In this document: piece by piece, positions 43,449-55,500 of the stretch
Layout of the letters: every line of letters starts with the position of its first letter
Numbering within the stretch: the first letter of the stretch is position 1
NCBI RefSeq assembly: GCF_014698035.1
Contig: NZ_JACJSF010000024.1
Coordinates: forward strand, 1 to 64,000
Reading direction: 5' to 3'
DNA from: Desmonostoc muscorum FACHB-395
GTDB taxonomy: Bacteria > Cyanobacteriota > Cyanobacteriia > Cyanobacteriales > Nostocaceae
DNA length: 64,000 nt
Made by a program: the position numbers and the translations under genes
Notes under the pieces: model-generated
Databases searched by the model: none
Told to the model about the DNA's origin: nothing
Seen by the model: the letters and a program-made list of their open reading frames with translations, nothing else

Positions 43449-44004
43449 AAAGCCAAATCAAGGTTTTTAAACCCACGGACGTTAGTAATGCCTCGTACAA
43501 AAGGGGTTTATAACCGCTTTTTTAATGTTAAATTGACACCTATCAGTAGTACCTTGTCCCTGTGATGGTCTGTATTCTGACTGATTAAGCATTGCTCTAA
43601 CTTGCTGTGATCGCTGACAGAAAATCAGCTTAATCTACGGAAGATCAGGTTATAAAAATATAATCTATTTACACAAATCAATAAGAATTACCTATCAATA
43701 GCTAGTTGCATAAAGCGATACTCTCCTCTAAAGTAAGCAGAGTACTTGAAAATTGCTCTCAATAAAAACCTTAAAACTTTATTGAGTTGAAATTTGCAAT
43801 AGCGTCTAGTATTTCGCTAAGGACTCCTTTGTTTAGGCTCTCCTAAAAGAGGTAAAAAGCCTTAGCTAGTAGAAAGTCGGAATTGTGGGATGAAAACTTA
43901 CCTGTGGAATGCGATCGATATTTGCGTTCTCATTTTGGCAGGATAAAAGTTGAATGTATCGCAGCAGTATTTAAGCAAGAGTGCATCTAGTTGTGGAAAG
44001 TCAA

Positions 44005-47000
44005 ATGGCTATACAAATCAAGGACTTTAAAGGAATTGACCCTAACTTCACAATTGTTGATCTTCTGCATCAAAGAAGCTTGACACAGCCAGATACAATT
44101 GCTTTCACCTTCCTTGAAGATGGAGAAACTCAAGAATCAACACTGACTTATCAACAACTGGTGAAGCGCTCTTGTGCGATCGCATCTCGACTCCAAGCTT
44201 TAAGTTTAAATGGGGAACGAGCCTTATTACTTTATCCACCTGGACTAGATTACTTAACTGCTTTTTTTGGTTGTCTATACGCTGGAGTTGTTGCAGTTCC
44301 GGCTTATCCACCTCTCAATCAACGCAAAACACCCAGAATAAGCGCTATTACTAAAGATGCACAACCTAGCATTGCTCTGACTACAACAGCGATGCTCCCG
44401 ACATTACAATCCATATTTGCACAAGCAGCAAACCTAGAAAGTCTCCAGTGGTTGACTACAGATGATATAGCGCCAGGTTTAGAAGATGCTTGGCAACAAA
44501 CTCATATCAATGCAGATACCCTAGCTTTTCTGCAATATACATCCGGTTCTACAGGGACACCAAAGGGAGTCATGCTTAGTCACGGCAATTTGCTCCACAA
44601 TGCCGCCATGACTTACCAAATTATGGAACATTCTCCTAGTAGTAAATTTGTTTCTTGGCTGCCTGTTTACCATGATATGGGATTGATTGGTGGCATTTTG
44701 CAACCTCTGTATGGTGGATTTCCTTGCATCTTGATGTCCCCAACAGCTTTTTTACAACGACCTTATCGTTGGTTACAGGCAATTTCTTACTATAGAGGTA
44801 CAACTAGCGGAGCGCCTAACTTTGCTTATGAATTGTGCATTCAAAAGATTACCCCTGAGCAAAAAGCAACCCTTGATTTAAGTAGTTGGAGTGTTGCGTT
44901 TAATGGTGCTGAACCCATTCGGCAGGATACTTTAGAACGGTTTGCAGAGGCTTTTGCAGAGTGTGGCTTTCGCCGGGAAGCATTTTACCCATGTTATGGA
45001 ATGGCGGAAGCAACTCTGATGATTTCTGGGGGGGTAAAGAAAGCTGCACCTCCTTGCATAACAGTTGTCAAATCGGCACTTTCCAGAAACCGGGTTGTTG
45101 AAGCAAATACTGATAGTGAAGATATTCAAAGTTTTGTCAGTTGTGGACAAACTTTACCACAACAACAAATTGCGATCGCTAACCCAGAGACTTTTACCCC
45201 TTGTCAACCTGACGAAGTTGGAGAAATTTGGGTATCAGGCCCTAGTGTTGGGCAAGGTTATTGGCATCAGCAACAAGAGACGGAGCAAATATTTCACGCC
45301 TACCTCCAAGGCACAGGAGTTAGCACAACATTAGGGCCATTTCTACGTACTGGTGACTTAGGCTTTTTGCACAATGGAGAACTCTTCATTACAGGTAGAG
45401 CCAAAGATTTAATTATCATCAGAGGTCGTAATCTTTATCCACAAGACATCGAACTAACTACAGAACACAGCCATTCATCATTGCGTTTAGGTAGCTGTGC
45501 AGCTTTTGCAGTGGAAGTTGCTCATGAAGAACGCCTGGTAGTGGTGCAGGAATTGGAGTTTCGTGCCAAACCAAATTTTGAAGAAGTTACTGGCGCAATT
45601 CGTCAGGCCGTTGCAGAAGTACATGAGGTTCAAGTATATGCAGTAGTACTAATCAAAGCAGGTAGTATTCCCAAAACTTCTAGCGGCAAAATTCAACGCC
45701 GTGCCACAAAAGCCAATTTTTTGGCAACCAAACTGGAAGTTATCAGCCAGAGTATCCTAGATAGTGCAGATGACCTTGAGAACAAGACGAATCTGAGCCG
45801 TAAAGCAATTATGGCAACAGCGCCAGAAACCCGCCTACCATTGCTGATATCTTACTTACAAAAACAAATTGCTCAGATATTAAAAGTTGAAGTTTCCCAA
45901 GTGAAACCAGAACAGCCACTAAATAGCTTGGGACTCGATTCCTTAATAGTTTTCGATCTAAAAAATCGAATTCAGGTAGATTTTGAGGTAGCAATATCCG
46001 TTGAAGATTTTTTCCAAGATGCTAGTGTCGTTCTGCTAGCAATGCAAATCCTTTCTCAATTAACAATTACAAAATCTTCAGAACCACTGCTACAGCCGAT
46101 TTCTCGCAATCAAGAACTACCCCTGTGTCTGTCCCAAGAGCGCTTGTGGTTTCTTAACCAGTTAGAACCTAATAACCCCTTCTACAACGTTCCCATTGCA
46201 ATACGTTTAACTGGGAAACTTCATCAGGCGACATTAGAACAAAGTCTTAACGAAGTCGTACAGCGTCACGAAGCCTTGCGAACTAGCTTTGTATCTGTCA
46301 AAGGGCGACCAGTTCAGGTGATTACCCCCAGTGTGAAGTTGACACTACCAGTTTTGGAATTACCAGAAGCAACTGTGGCTGAGGCTTTGCGCTTCGCCAC
46401 AGAGTTCGCTCAAAAACCCTTTGATTTATCACAGTCGCCACTGCTGCGAGTTCAACTTTTGTATTTGAAACCAGAGGAGCATATATTGCTCTTGACCATG
46501 CACCACATTATTGCAGATGGTTGGTCTATTGGTATTCTGATTCAAGAATTAGCAGAGATTTACCAAGCTATTTCTCATGACTTACCTTCTCTACTTCCTA
46601 AACTTCCCATCCAGTATGCAGATTTTGCTGATTGGCAGAGAAAATGGCTACAAGGAGAGATTCTTCATACCCAACTTGATTACTGGAAACAGCAGTTAAG
46701 CGGTAATCTATCAGTACTGCAACTGACTACAGATAGACCCCGACCAGCAATACAAACCTTCGCTGGTAAAAAGCAATTTCTAGCATTTCCTAAAGCTTTA
46801 AGTGAAGCAGTAAAAGAATTAAATCAGCGAGAGGGTGTCACTCAGTTTATGACACTCATCGCAGTATTTAAGACGTTGTTATACTGTTATACAAACCAAC
46901 AAGAAATCTTAGTTGGTTCGCCTGTCGCAGGTCGGACTAGAGCAGAAATTCAGGGGATAATAGGGTTTTTTATTAATACCCTGGTGCTGCGTACAAATCT

Positions 47001-47514
47001 ATCAGGTAATCCGAGTTTTCGGACTTTATTAGGGCGGGTACGCGAAGTGGCTTTGGGTGCTTACGCTCATCAAGAATTGCCCTTTGAAAAGTTAGTGGAA
47101 GAATTACAACCAGAGCGGGATTTAAGCCACAACCCATTGTTTCAAGTGATGTTTATTCTGCAAAATGCTCCCATTCCATCTATAGAATTTCCAGAGCTAA
47201 CTCTGCATCCCCTAGAGGTTGATAGTGGTACATCTAAATTTGATTTGAAATTCAGTATTTGGGAAAGTACAGAAGGATTTAACGGCTCATTAGAGTATAA
47301 AACAGACTTGTTTGATGACAAGACTATTGGGCGAATGATTATTCATTTTGAAATTCTGCTACGCAATGTTGTTGAACAGCCAGATATCAGACTGAATGAG
47401 TTAGCCGAAATTATCGTTACCTCTGACAGAGAACAACAGCAAATTAAAGAGAAAGAGCTAGAATTTACCTCATTAGAAAAGCTGAAGTTAACCAAGCGTA
47501 AAGTCATTAATTAA
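44005..47514 (+). CDS. NRPS loading protein: fatty acyl-AMP ligase, acyl carrier protein, condensation domain
   Basis: This protein has about 1169 residues. A FAAL domain (about 1-590) shows LQYTSGSTGTPKGVMLSHGN, WLPVYHDMGLIGG, YGMAEATLMISGG and C-terminal Lys motif IPKTSSGKIQRR. An ACP follows with GLDSL (Ser646 is the pantetheine site). A condensation domain (about 695-1130) carries HHIIADG (His833, His834). The protein activates a fatty acid, loads it on its ACP and condenses it with the first amino acid held by the next NRPS. There is no adenylation domain after C; the partner A-T is in the protein at 49545-58334. A GTG at 43981 could extend it by 8 residues. The product should be N-acylated. 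Confidence 0.95.
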   Translation: MAIQIKDFKGIDPNFTIVDLLHQRSLTQPDTIAFTFLEDGETQESTLTYQQLVKRSCAIASRLQALSLNGERALLLYPPGLDYLTAFFGCLYAGVVAVPAYPPLNQRKTPRISAITKDAQPSIALTTTAMLPTLQSIFAQAANLESLQWLTTDDIAPGLEDAWQQTHINADTLAFLQYTSGSTGTPKGVMLSHGNLLHNAAMTYQIMEHSPSSKFVSWLPVYHDMGLIGGILQPLYGGFPCILMSPTAFLQRPYRWLQAISYYRGTTSGAPNFAYELCIQKITPEQKATLDLSSWSVAFNGAEPIRQDTLERFAEAFAECGFRREAFYPCYGMAEATLMISGGVKKAAPPCITVVKSALSRNRVVEANTDSEDIQSFVSCGQTLPQQQIAIANPETFTPCQPDEVGEIWVSGPSVGQGYWHQQQETEQIFHAYLQGTGVSTTLGPFLRTGDLGFLHNGELFITGRAKDLIIIRGRNLYPQDIELTTEHSHSSLRLGSCAAFAVEVAHEERLVVVQELEFRAKPNFEEVTGAIRQAVAEVHEVQVYAVVLIKAGSIPKTSSGKIQRRATKANFLATKLEVISQSILDSADDLENKTNLSRKAIMATAPETRLPLLISYLQKQIAQILKVEVSQVKPEQPLNSLGLDSLIVFDLKNRIQVDFEVAISVEDFFQDASVVLLAMQILSQLTITKSSEPLLQPISRNQELPLCLSQERLWFLNQLEPNNPFYNVPIAIRLTGKLHQATLEQSLNEVVQRHEALRTSFVSVKGRPVQVITPSVKLTLPVLELPEATVAEALRFATEFAQKPFDLSQSPLLRVQLLYLKPEEHILLLTMHHIIADGWSIGILIQELAEIYQAISHDLPSLLPKLPIQYADFADWQRKWLQGEILHTQLDYWKQQLSGNLSVLQLTTDRPRPAIQTFAGKKQFLAFPKALSEAVKELNQREGVTQFMTLIAVFKTLLYCYTNQQEILVGSPVAGRTRAEIQGIIGFFINTLVLRTNLSGNPSFRTLLGRVREVALGAYAHQELPFEKLVEELQPERDLSHNPLFQVMFILQNAPIPSIEFPELTLHPLEVDSGTSKFDLKFSIWESTEGFNGSLEYKTDLFDDKTIGRMIIHFEILLRNVVEQPDIRLNELAEIIVTSDREQQQIKEKELEFTSLEKLKLTKRKVIN

Positions 47515-47545
47515 TAGAAGATAAAAATACATTGGAGTAGCATCA

Positions 47546-48451
47546 ATGAACTTAATCCAATCATTAAAAAGTTTTCCGCGTCAAGTTAGGGCATTTTTAC
47601 AGCCAAATGATTTAAGTAAAGTAGCGGCTCTTTATGCCCATGAGGAATGGCCTAGACTGCGGTTTGCTCATCGCTACCAAAGTCATTTTGCTCCCCTAAA
47701 ATGGAAAAAACTCAAGATTTTGGCAATTGGTGTAGGGGGTTACGAAGATCACACAATTGGAGGTGAGGCTTTAAAAACTTTTAAAACTTATTTTCCAAAT
47801 AGTATGATCTACGGTATTGATATTGTCGATAAAAGGTATTTAGAAGAAGACCGAATTAAAATATTTCACGGCGATCAAAATGATGAATCTTTCATGAAAG
47901 ATGTTTTCAATGAAACAGGAGCATTAGACATCATCATTGAAGATGGCAGTTCGGCTAATGAACATCATATTAAAGCCTTCTACAAATTTTTTCCTGTACT
48001 CAACGAAGGCGGAATTTATGCTGCGGAAAATATTCATCATTCTTACTGGCCAAGTCTTGGACAAAAGTGGTCAGACTTTGCTCAAGAAAGTGTGATGATG
48101 CAAAATTGGGTAAATGTGGGTGGAAGTCTTGACTTGAACGACCCAAAAACTGTGATGAATATGTTCAAAAAATTAGTTGATGGATTGAATTATGAAGAAT
48201 TTTTAAATCCCGGCTATACTCCATCTTATTTTGATAAAAATATTGTTTCTTTGCACTTTTACCATAATTTAGTAATTGTGTATAAAGGCGACAATAGTGA
48301 AGGTAGTAATTTTATTGAAAACAACACTTTGCAACCATTCGTTTTGGAAACTCTGGGTGTCAATTCATTGGATGAACTGGGGCTAGAATTTCCAGAAATC
48401 GACCAGAAAGCAGATGAAATGAGTTTGACTTTTACCACTATTAAAAGCTGA
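47546..48451 (+). CDS. Class I SAM methyltransferase, MycE/macrolide O-methyltransferase-like
   Basis: This 301-residue protein contains LAIGVGGYEDHTIGGEALKT and SMIYGIDIVDKR (the SAM site). IIIEDGSSANEHHIKAFYKF carries acidic and His residues used for metal binding in MycE-type sugar O-methyltransferases. It lies 31 bp after the loading NRPS gene and 22 bp before the hydroxylase gene, clearly in the operon. Its place in the pathway is unknown; O-methylation of the product or of a carboxylate is possible. It is not closely similar to the second methyltransferase at 58383. Confidence 0.82.
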   Translation: MNLIQSLKSFPRQVRAFLQPNDLSKVAALYAHEEWPRLRFAHRYQSHFAPLKWKKLKILAIGVGGYEDHTIGGEALKTFKTYFPNSMIYGIDIVDKRYLEEDRIKIFHGDQNDESFMKDVFNETGALDIIIEDGSSANEHHIKAFYKFFPVLNEGGIYAAENIHHSYWPSLGQKWSDFAQESVMMQNWVNVGGSLDLNDPKTVMNMFKKLVDGLNYEEFLNPGYTPSYFDKNIVSLHFYHNLVIVYKGDNSEGSNFIENNTLQPFVLETLGVNSLDELGLEFPEIDQKADEMSLTFTTIKS

Positions 48452-48473
48452 AGGGAATTCGTGGAGCAAAATT

Positions 48474-49514
48474 ATGAAAATTCCAGAGTCCCCAAAACTT
48501 AGTCTCAATGAGTTACGAATAACAAAACGGCAAGGTATCAATGTTTCGCCAGCCGAATTGATTCAAGCAGTACCTTTAGTGGCAGGAAACTCACTTCCTT
48601 TGCTTATCCAACCCACTGTAGATGCAGTCAATTTAGTTGCTTGGGCAGCGAGTAATCGGGAGTTGATTACAAATCATTTGTTTAAGCATGGCGGAATTCT
48701 GTTTCGGAATTTTCAGGTGAAGAACTATTTGGAGTTTGAGCAGTTTATCAAAAGCGTGACTGGAGAGTTACTGGAATATCGCGATCGCTCTTCACCACGC
48801 AGCCCAATCCAAGGTAATATTTATACTTCAACTGACTATCCTGCTAACTCAAGTATTTTTCTGCACAGCGAACTTTCTTACGCCAAAACCTGGCCTTTAA
48901 AAATTTTCTTTTTTTGTATTCAGCCTGCACAACAAGGAGGAGAAACACCAATTGCAGACACTCGCAAATTGTTGCAACGGATTGATGGTAAGATTTGCGA
49001 TCGCTTCAGTCAAAAGGGAGTTATGTATGTGCGTAACTTTGGCGACGGCTTTGGCTTACCTTGGCAAACAGTTTTTCAAACAACCAATCCATCTGAAGTA
49101 GAAGCATTTTGTCGTAGTAATGGCATTGAGTTTGAGTGGAAAGAGGGTAATCGTTTGAGAACCCGTCAAGTTCGCCAAGCGGTTGCTACACACCCGCACA
49201 CAAATGAACTAGTGTGGTTTAATCACGCTGCCTTCTTTCATATCTCAACCTTGGAACCAAGCATCCGCGAACCATTATTAGCAGAGTTCCCAGAATCAGA
49301 TTTGCCCCACAATACTTATTACGGTGATGGTTCAGCAATTGAACCTGCTGTACTAGATGAAATTCGCTCTGCTTACCAACAAGAAATGGTTATTTTTCCC
49401 TGGCAAGCTGGAGATATTTTAATGCTCGATAATATGCTTACAGCACATGGACGGATGCCATTTGTGGGTGCGCGAAAGATTGCAGTGGGAATGGCAGAAC
49501 AATACAGTAATTAA
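48474..49514 (+). CDS. Stand-alone TauD/SyrP-like aspartyl beta-hydroxylase
   Basis: This is a 346-residue Fe(II)/2-oxoglutarate dioxygenase. LHSELSY gives the H131-x-E133 iron ligands, TAHGR the distal His325, and GARK the 2-oxoglutarate Arg334. The H-x-E facial triad and overall layout match SyrP-type enzymes, which hydroxylate Asp bound to an NRPS carrier. It is encoded directly before an NRPS whose first adenylation domain reads as Asp-specific and whose N-terminal domain resembles an interface domain. Beta-hydroxyaspartate in siderophores binds ferric iron. A homologous domain is fused to the end of the next protein. Confidence 0.9.
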   Translation: MKIPESPKLSLNELRITKRQGINVSPAELIQAVPLVAGNSLPLLIQPTVDAVNLVAWAASNRELITNHLFKHGGILFRNFQVKNYLEFEQFIKSVTGELLEYRDRSSPRSPIQGNIYTSTDYPANSSIFLHSELSYAKTWPLKIFFFCIQPAQQGGETPIADTRKLLQRIDGKICDRFSQKGVMYVRNFGDGFGLPWQTVFQTTNPSEVEAFCRSNGIEFEWKEGNRLRTRQVRQAVATHPHTNELVWFNHAAFFHISTLEPSIREPLLAEFPESDLPHNTYYGDGSAIEPAVLDEIRSAYQQEMVIFPWQAGDILMLDNMLTAHGRMPFVGARKIAVGMAEQYSN

Positions 49515-49544
49515 TATATTTAGTGGCAAGTACGGAGAATCAGA

Positions 49545-52500
49545 ATGCTAGAGGAAATGCAAGGTTTTCGACTCTCACCCCAGCAAAAACATCTGTGGCA
49601 ATTGCAAGAAATTGATAACCTTCCTTATCGTTCTCAGTGTGCTGTTTTGATTGAGGGACATTTAGATGTCAATATTTTAAAATTAGTCTTAGAAACAGTT
49701 GTCAATCGCCATGAAATTCTCCGTACAAACTTTCGCTCTTTACCTGGAATGACTATTCCGTTGCAGGTAATTGGTAAGCAGAAAATAAATTTGGATAACA
49801 CTTATGATTTGAGTAGTTTGACACCTGAAGAGCAAGAAAACTCGCTGACAGAATTATTTCATACAATCAGTCAACAGCCTTTTGATATTGTACAAGGTTC
49901 TCCTTTGCAGTTATCTCTAGTGACTTTATCGGCATCCAAATATGTATTAATTGTAAGCTTGCCAGGGCTGTGTGCAGATATTAATACACTAGAAATTTTG
50001 GTGCAAGAAATTAGTCAATCTTATGAAGCTTGGTTAAAGGGTGAAGAAATAGAGAACGAACCATTACAATATGCAGACCTAGCTGAATGGCAAAATGAAT
50101 TGTTGGAAGGAGCAGAGACAGAAGCTGGTAGAGACTATTGGCAAAAACAAAATGTTGCGTTAAATTTGCAAGGATTAAAACTTCCTTTTGAAAAACAATC
50201 TGCTGACGAATTAGTATTTAAACCACAAACACAAAATTTTGAGATCGCTCCTAAATTAATAAAACAAATTGACATCCTAAGTAAATATAATAATAGTTCA
50301 ATATCTGAGTGTTTATTGGCTTGCTGGCAGATTTTAAATTGGCGCTTAACGAAACAAGAACATCTGACAATAGGCATGGGTTTCGTCGGCAGAAAATATC
50401 AAGAGCTAGAGACAGTTATTGGACTATTTTCTAAATATTTACCGTTAAATATTAATATAGAAGCAACATCTAAAATTAAAGATATTGTATACAGCAACAA
50501 AAAATCAATTCAGCAGTTAGATAAAATTCAAGATTATTTTAACTGGGAACAAATAGCAGGATTAATACAAAATAACTTACGTTTCTTTCCGCTTTGTTTT
50601 GAATTTGGAGAACAGCCAGATAAGTATCTAGCTGCTGATGTATCGTTTACAATTTATCAGCAGTATGCCTGTATTGAACGGTTCAGATTAAAACTTTCTT
50701 GCCTGCGCCAAGATGACACATTAACAGCAGAATTGCACTACGACTCTGGCGTATTCCAGGCAGAAGATATTAAACGTTTGATAGAGCAATTTCAGACTTT
50801 ATTGGCTAGTGCGATCGCTAATCCAGATGCGACAATCAGCGAGTTAGAGGTTCTCAGCCAAATTGAGAGACACCAACTGCTATACGAGGTGAATAATAAT
50901 CAGCGCGATTATCCACAAACTAAATGTATTCACCAACTGTTTGAAGAACAAGCGCAAAAAACACCTGATAACATTGCCATTGTCTTTGAAGACCAACAAC
51001 TGACTTATGCACAGTTGAACAGCAAAGTCAATCAACTAGCTCACTACTTGCAACAACAAGGAGTTAAGGCGGAAGTTGTGGTGGGACTTTGCACAGAGCG
51101 ATCGCTGGAAATGATGATTGGATTATTAGGAATCCTCAAAGCTGGTGGCGCATATCTACCGCTAGATCCAACTTTGCCACAGGAAAGTCTGAACTTACGC
51201 TTGCAAGGCATTCAAGTAGATATCATTTTGACACAACAGTGTTGGCTAGATATTTTGCCAACAGATGCAGCCAAGGTAATCTGTTTAGACACAGATTGGG
51301 AGGTTATTGCTCAAAACAAAGATGAGAATCCCAGCAGTGAAGTGACACCTGAGAATCTAGTCTATGTACTGTTCACCTCTGGTTCTACAGGTAAACCGAA
51401 GGGAGTTGCGATCGCACATCAACAACTTCTTAATTACGTCAATGCCATTATAGATAGGTTAAACCTGCCAGGCGGGATCAACTTCGCCACTGTTTCCACC
51501 TTGGCTGCCGACTTGGGTAACACCGTTATCTTTCCTGCTCTTTGTACAGGAGGATGTCTGCATTTGATATCATATCAGCGTGCTACTGACTCAGCAGCCT
51601 TAGCAGAATACTGTCGCAAACATCCAATCGATTGTCTAAAAATTGTCCCCTCTCACCTTGCCTCGCTTTTGGCATCTTCTTCGGCTAAGTTCATCTTGCC
51701 CCGTCAGCGATTGATCCTGGGTGGTGAAGTTGCTAATTGGCAGCTGATCGAGCAGATTCAGCACTATATCCCAGATTGCCTAATCTTCAATCACTACGGG
51801 CCGACAGAAGCTTGTGTCGGTGTTTGTACCCTAGAGATTGTGCCTGAGCAAGTCGAGCGTCATTTAGCAGCAACAGTCCCTCTTGGTCGGTCAATTGCTA
51901 ACACCCAAGTATATATCCTAGAAGAAAACTACAAACTAGCTCCCCTAGGAGTCAAGGGCGAAATCTACATTGGTGGTGCTGGTCTTGCTCGATGCTATCT
52001 CAATCAGCCCGACCAAACAGCTTTGAAGTTTATTCCCCATCCTTACAGCGACATACCGGGAGCGCGACTTTACAAAACTGGTGATTTAGGTCGTTATCTG
52101 CCAAACGGCACGATTGAATTTCTTGGCCGTATCGACAACCAAGTTAAAATTCGGGGTTTCCGTATCGAACTGGGTGAAATTGAAGCTGTATTAAATCAGT
52201 ATCCTCATGTGCGAGAGGTTGTAGTTTTAGTAAAAGAATCAGAATCTGGGCAAAAATATCTGGCAGCTTTTGTTGTACCTTCCGAAGAATCCCCTTGCTC
52301 GATCAATGAACTGCGCGGCTATATTCGGGACAGGTTGCCTGAGTATATGCTACCTTCAACCTTTATTATCCTCAAAGCATTACCACTAACTCCTAACGGC
52401 AAGGTAGACCGTCAGGCGTTGCTAGAACTTAACCCCGTGCGCCCTGAATTAGAAACCAGTTTGGTAACTCCTCGCACGCCAGTTGAAGAAGTACTAGCGG

Positions 52501-55500
52501 GAATTTGGATTGGGCTGCTTGGTATTGAGCGTGTGGGCATCCACAATAACTTTTTTGAATTGGGAGGGCACTCATTACTAGCTACACAAGTTGTTTCCCA
52601 AGTGCGCGAAGCCTTCCAAGTAGAGATGCGGTTACGTAGTTTGTTTGAAAAACCTACGATCGCCGGACTTGCGGAACTGATTGAAACGACAATGAGGAGC
52701 GGTGAGAAATTAGAAATTCCACCAATTGAGCGCGTTCCTCGAAATGAAGCATTGCCTTTATCTTTTGCCCAGCAAAGATTGTGGTTCCTTGACCAATTAG
52801 ATCCGAGCAATCCTTTTTACAACATTTCCAGTGCAATTCTACTCAAAGGCTCACTCAATGTCCCAATTTTGGAGCAGAGTTTTCAAGAAATTGTGCAACG
52901 CCATGAAGCTTTGCGAACTGGTTTTGTTAACGTCAATGGCGAACCAGTGCAAGTTATTGCCCCAGCACTCAACATCACCTTGCCAGTAGTGGATCTTCAG
53001 AAATTATCTCTAGAGGAACGAGAGGCGGAGACACGACGGCTAACTAATTTGCACGCACGGCATTCTTTTGACTTAACTCAAAGTCCATTGCTACAAACCA
53101 CCTTGTTGCAATTGGCAGAGGATGAGCATATTTTGCTGTTCACCATCCACCACATTGTTGCTGATGCTTGGTCAGCAGGGGTGCTGATTAAGGAAGTGGC
53201 TGCATTCTATGAATCATTCTCTACTAGCACGCTTTTACTATTGCCCAATCTGCCTATCCAATACGCAGACTTTACCTTATGGCAGCGACAGTGGTTGCAA
53301 ACAGAGGTACGTTCCTCTCAGATGGCTTACTGGAAACAGCAGTTAGGTGGAAATTTACCAGTGCTGCAACTCCCAAGCGATCGCCAGCGCCCAGCTATTC
53401 AAACCTTTAGAGGCAAAAAGCAGTCGTGGTTTATTCCTCAAACTCTCTCCCAGGCGCTCAAGTCAATTTCGCAACGGGAAGCAGTCACTCTATTCATGAC
53501 AATGCTTGCAGCATTCAAAACCTTGCTGTATCGTTATACAAGTCAAACTGATATCCTCGTCGGTTCTCCGATCGCCAATCGCAACCGTAGCGAGATAGAA
53601 GGACTAATCGGCTTTTTTGTCAATACCCTGGTTCTGCGTACCGACTTATCAGGGAATCCGAGTTTTAGAGAATTGCTGCGGCGAATTCGAGAAGTAACAC
53701 TGGATGCTTATACTCACCAAGATTTACCCTTTGAGCAGCTAGTTGCAGAGTTGCAACCAGACCGCAACCTGGGACACACGCCTCTATTTCAAGTGATGTT
53801 CGTGTTGCAGAATGCTCCAATGGAAACACTGAAGCTTTCAGGATTGAGTCTGACTCCGATAGAAGTAGACACTGAAATAGCCAGATTTGATTTAACTTTG
53901 TCGCTGACTGACACAGCACAAGGATTAATCGGGGTGTTCGAGTACAACACCGATTTATTTGACTCAGCTGCGATCGCTAGGATGCAAGGACATTTCCAAA
54001 CCTTGCTAGAAGGAATTGTCGCCAATCCAGACCAGCAGCTATCAGATTTACCAATTTTGACCCAGGCAGAACAACACCAACTACTAATAGATTGGAACGA
54101 TTCGCAAGCTGATTATCCGAAAGTTTGTATTCATCAGTTGTTTGAGGCGCAAGTAGAACGAACACCAAATGCGATTGCAGTAGTTTTTGAAGATCAACAA
54201 CTTACCTATCAAGAGCTAAATACCTGTGCAAATCAGCTAGCACAACATTTACAAACATTGGGTGTAGGAAAAGAAACGCTAGTGGGAATTTGCACAGAGC
54301 GATCGCTAGAAATGATTATTGGACTATTGGGTATCCTGAAAGCGGGTGGTGCATATTTACCAATCGATCCAGCCTATCCTGCGGAACGTGTCGCATTCAT
54401 GCTAAAAGATGCCCAAGTGTCAGTACTGCTAACTCAACAGAATTTACTAGCGGCGTTGCCACAACATCAAGCTCAGGTAGTATGTCTGGAGAAAATTCCC
54501 GGAGGTATTGCTGACAATCCCATTCACAACGCCACTACTGACAACTTGGCTTATGTGATTTACACCTCTGGTTCTACTGGTCAACCAAAAGGAGTGCAGA
54601 TTACCCACAGTGCTGTTGTTAACTTCTTAAGTACGATGCGCCTGAATCCTGGGCTGACTCAGCAAGATATCCTTCTCTCTGTAACCACATTGTCCTTTGA
54701 TATTGCCGCACTAGAACTATATCTGCCATTAATTACTGGCGCTCGTTTGGTAATAGTCAGCCGTCAAGTGGCGACTGATGCCGCGCAGTTATCAGAACAG
54801 CTAGTTTCTTCTGGTGCTACAGTCATGCAAGCTACGCCAGCTACCTGGAGGCTGCTGCTAGCTGCTGGGTGGCAAGGTAGTAGTAGGCTGAAAATTCTTT
54901 GTGGCGGTGAAGCCCTCGATCGCAGTCTTGCGGATCAGTTGCTCAAAGGAGGCTGCCAAGTGTGGAACTTATACGGGCCAACAGAAACCACCATTTGGTC
55001 AGCGATTCACAAGGTAGATGAGCAAATGGAGCGACAAGATGGCATCGTCTCTATCGGTCGCCCGATTGCCAACACACAATTCTATATTTTAGATCCAGGG
55101 CAGAAACTAGTTCCTGTGGGAATTCCTGGTGAATTGCATATTGGTGGTGCTGGATTAGCTCGTGGTTATCTTCACAGACCAGAACTCACAGTCGAGAAGT
55201 TCATCTCGCACCCCTTTCAAAGCAGAGTGAAAGAAGACCAATTTTCAAAGAAGTATCGCCTTTACAAAACTGGGGACTTGGTTCGCTACCGAGCCGACGG
55301 AACCATAGAGTTTTTGGGACGAATTGATCATCAGGTGAAAGTTCGGGGCTTCCGTATCGAACTTGGAGAAATTGAAGCCTTACTAAACCAACATCCAGAG
55401 GTGCAGACAAGTGTAGTTGTGATTCAGGGCGATGAACCCAGCGATCGCCGTTTGGTAGCTTATGTAGTTCTTCAGTGCGATCGGGTAGTGGCAATTAGTG

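Larger units (their letters stand above)
42794..44004. other. Long divergent promoter region between receptor and NRPS genes
   Basis: About 1.2 kb contains no supported gene. It holds an AT-rich inverted repeat (43073-43100), a short ATTTCA-N4-TGAAAT repeat (about 42851-42866) and a MITE-like element (43241-43448). Iron control by a Fur protein would be expected here, but no canonical Fur box can be asserted by eye. Confidence 0.55.
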
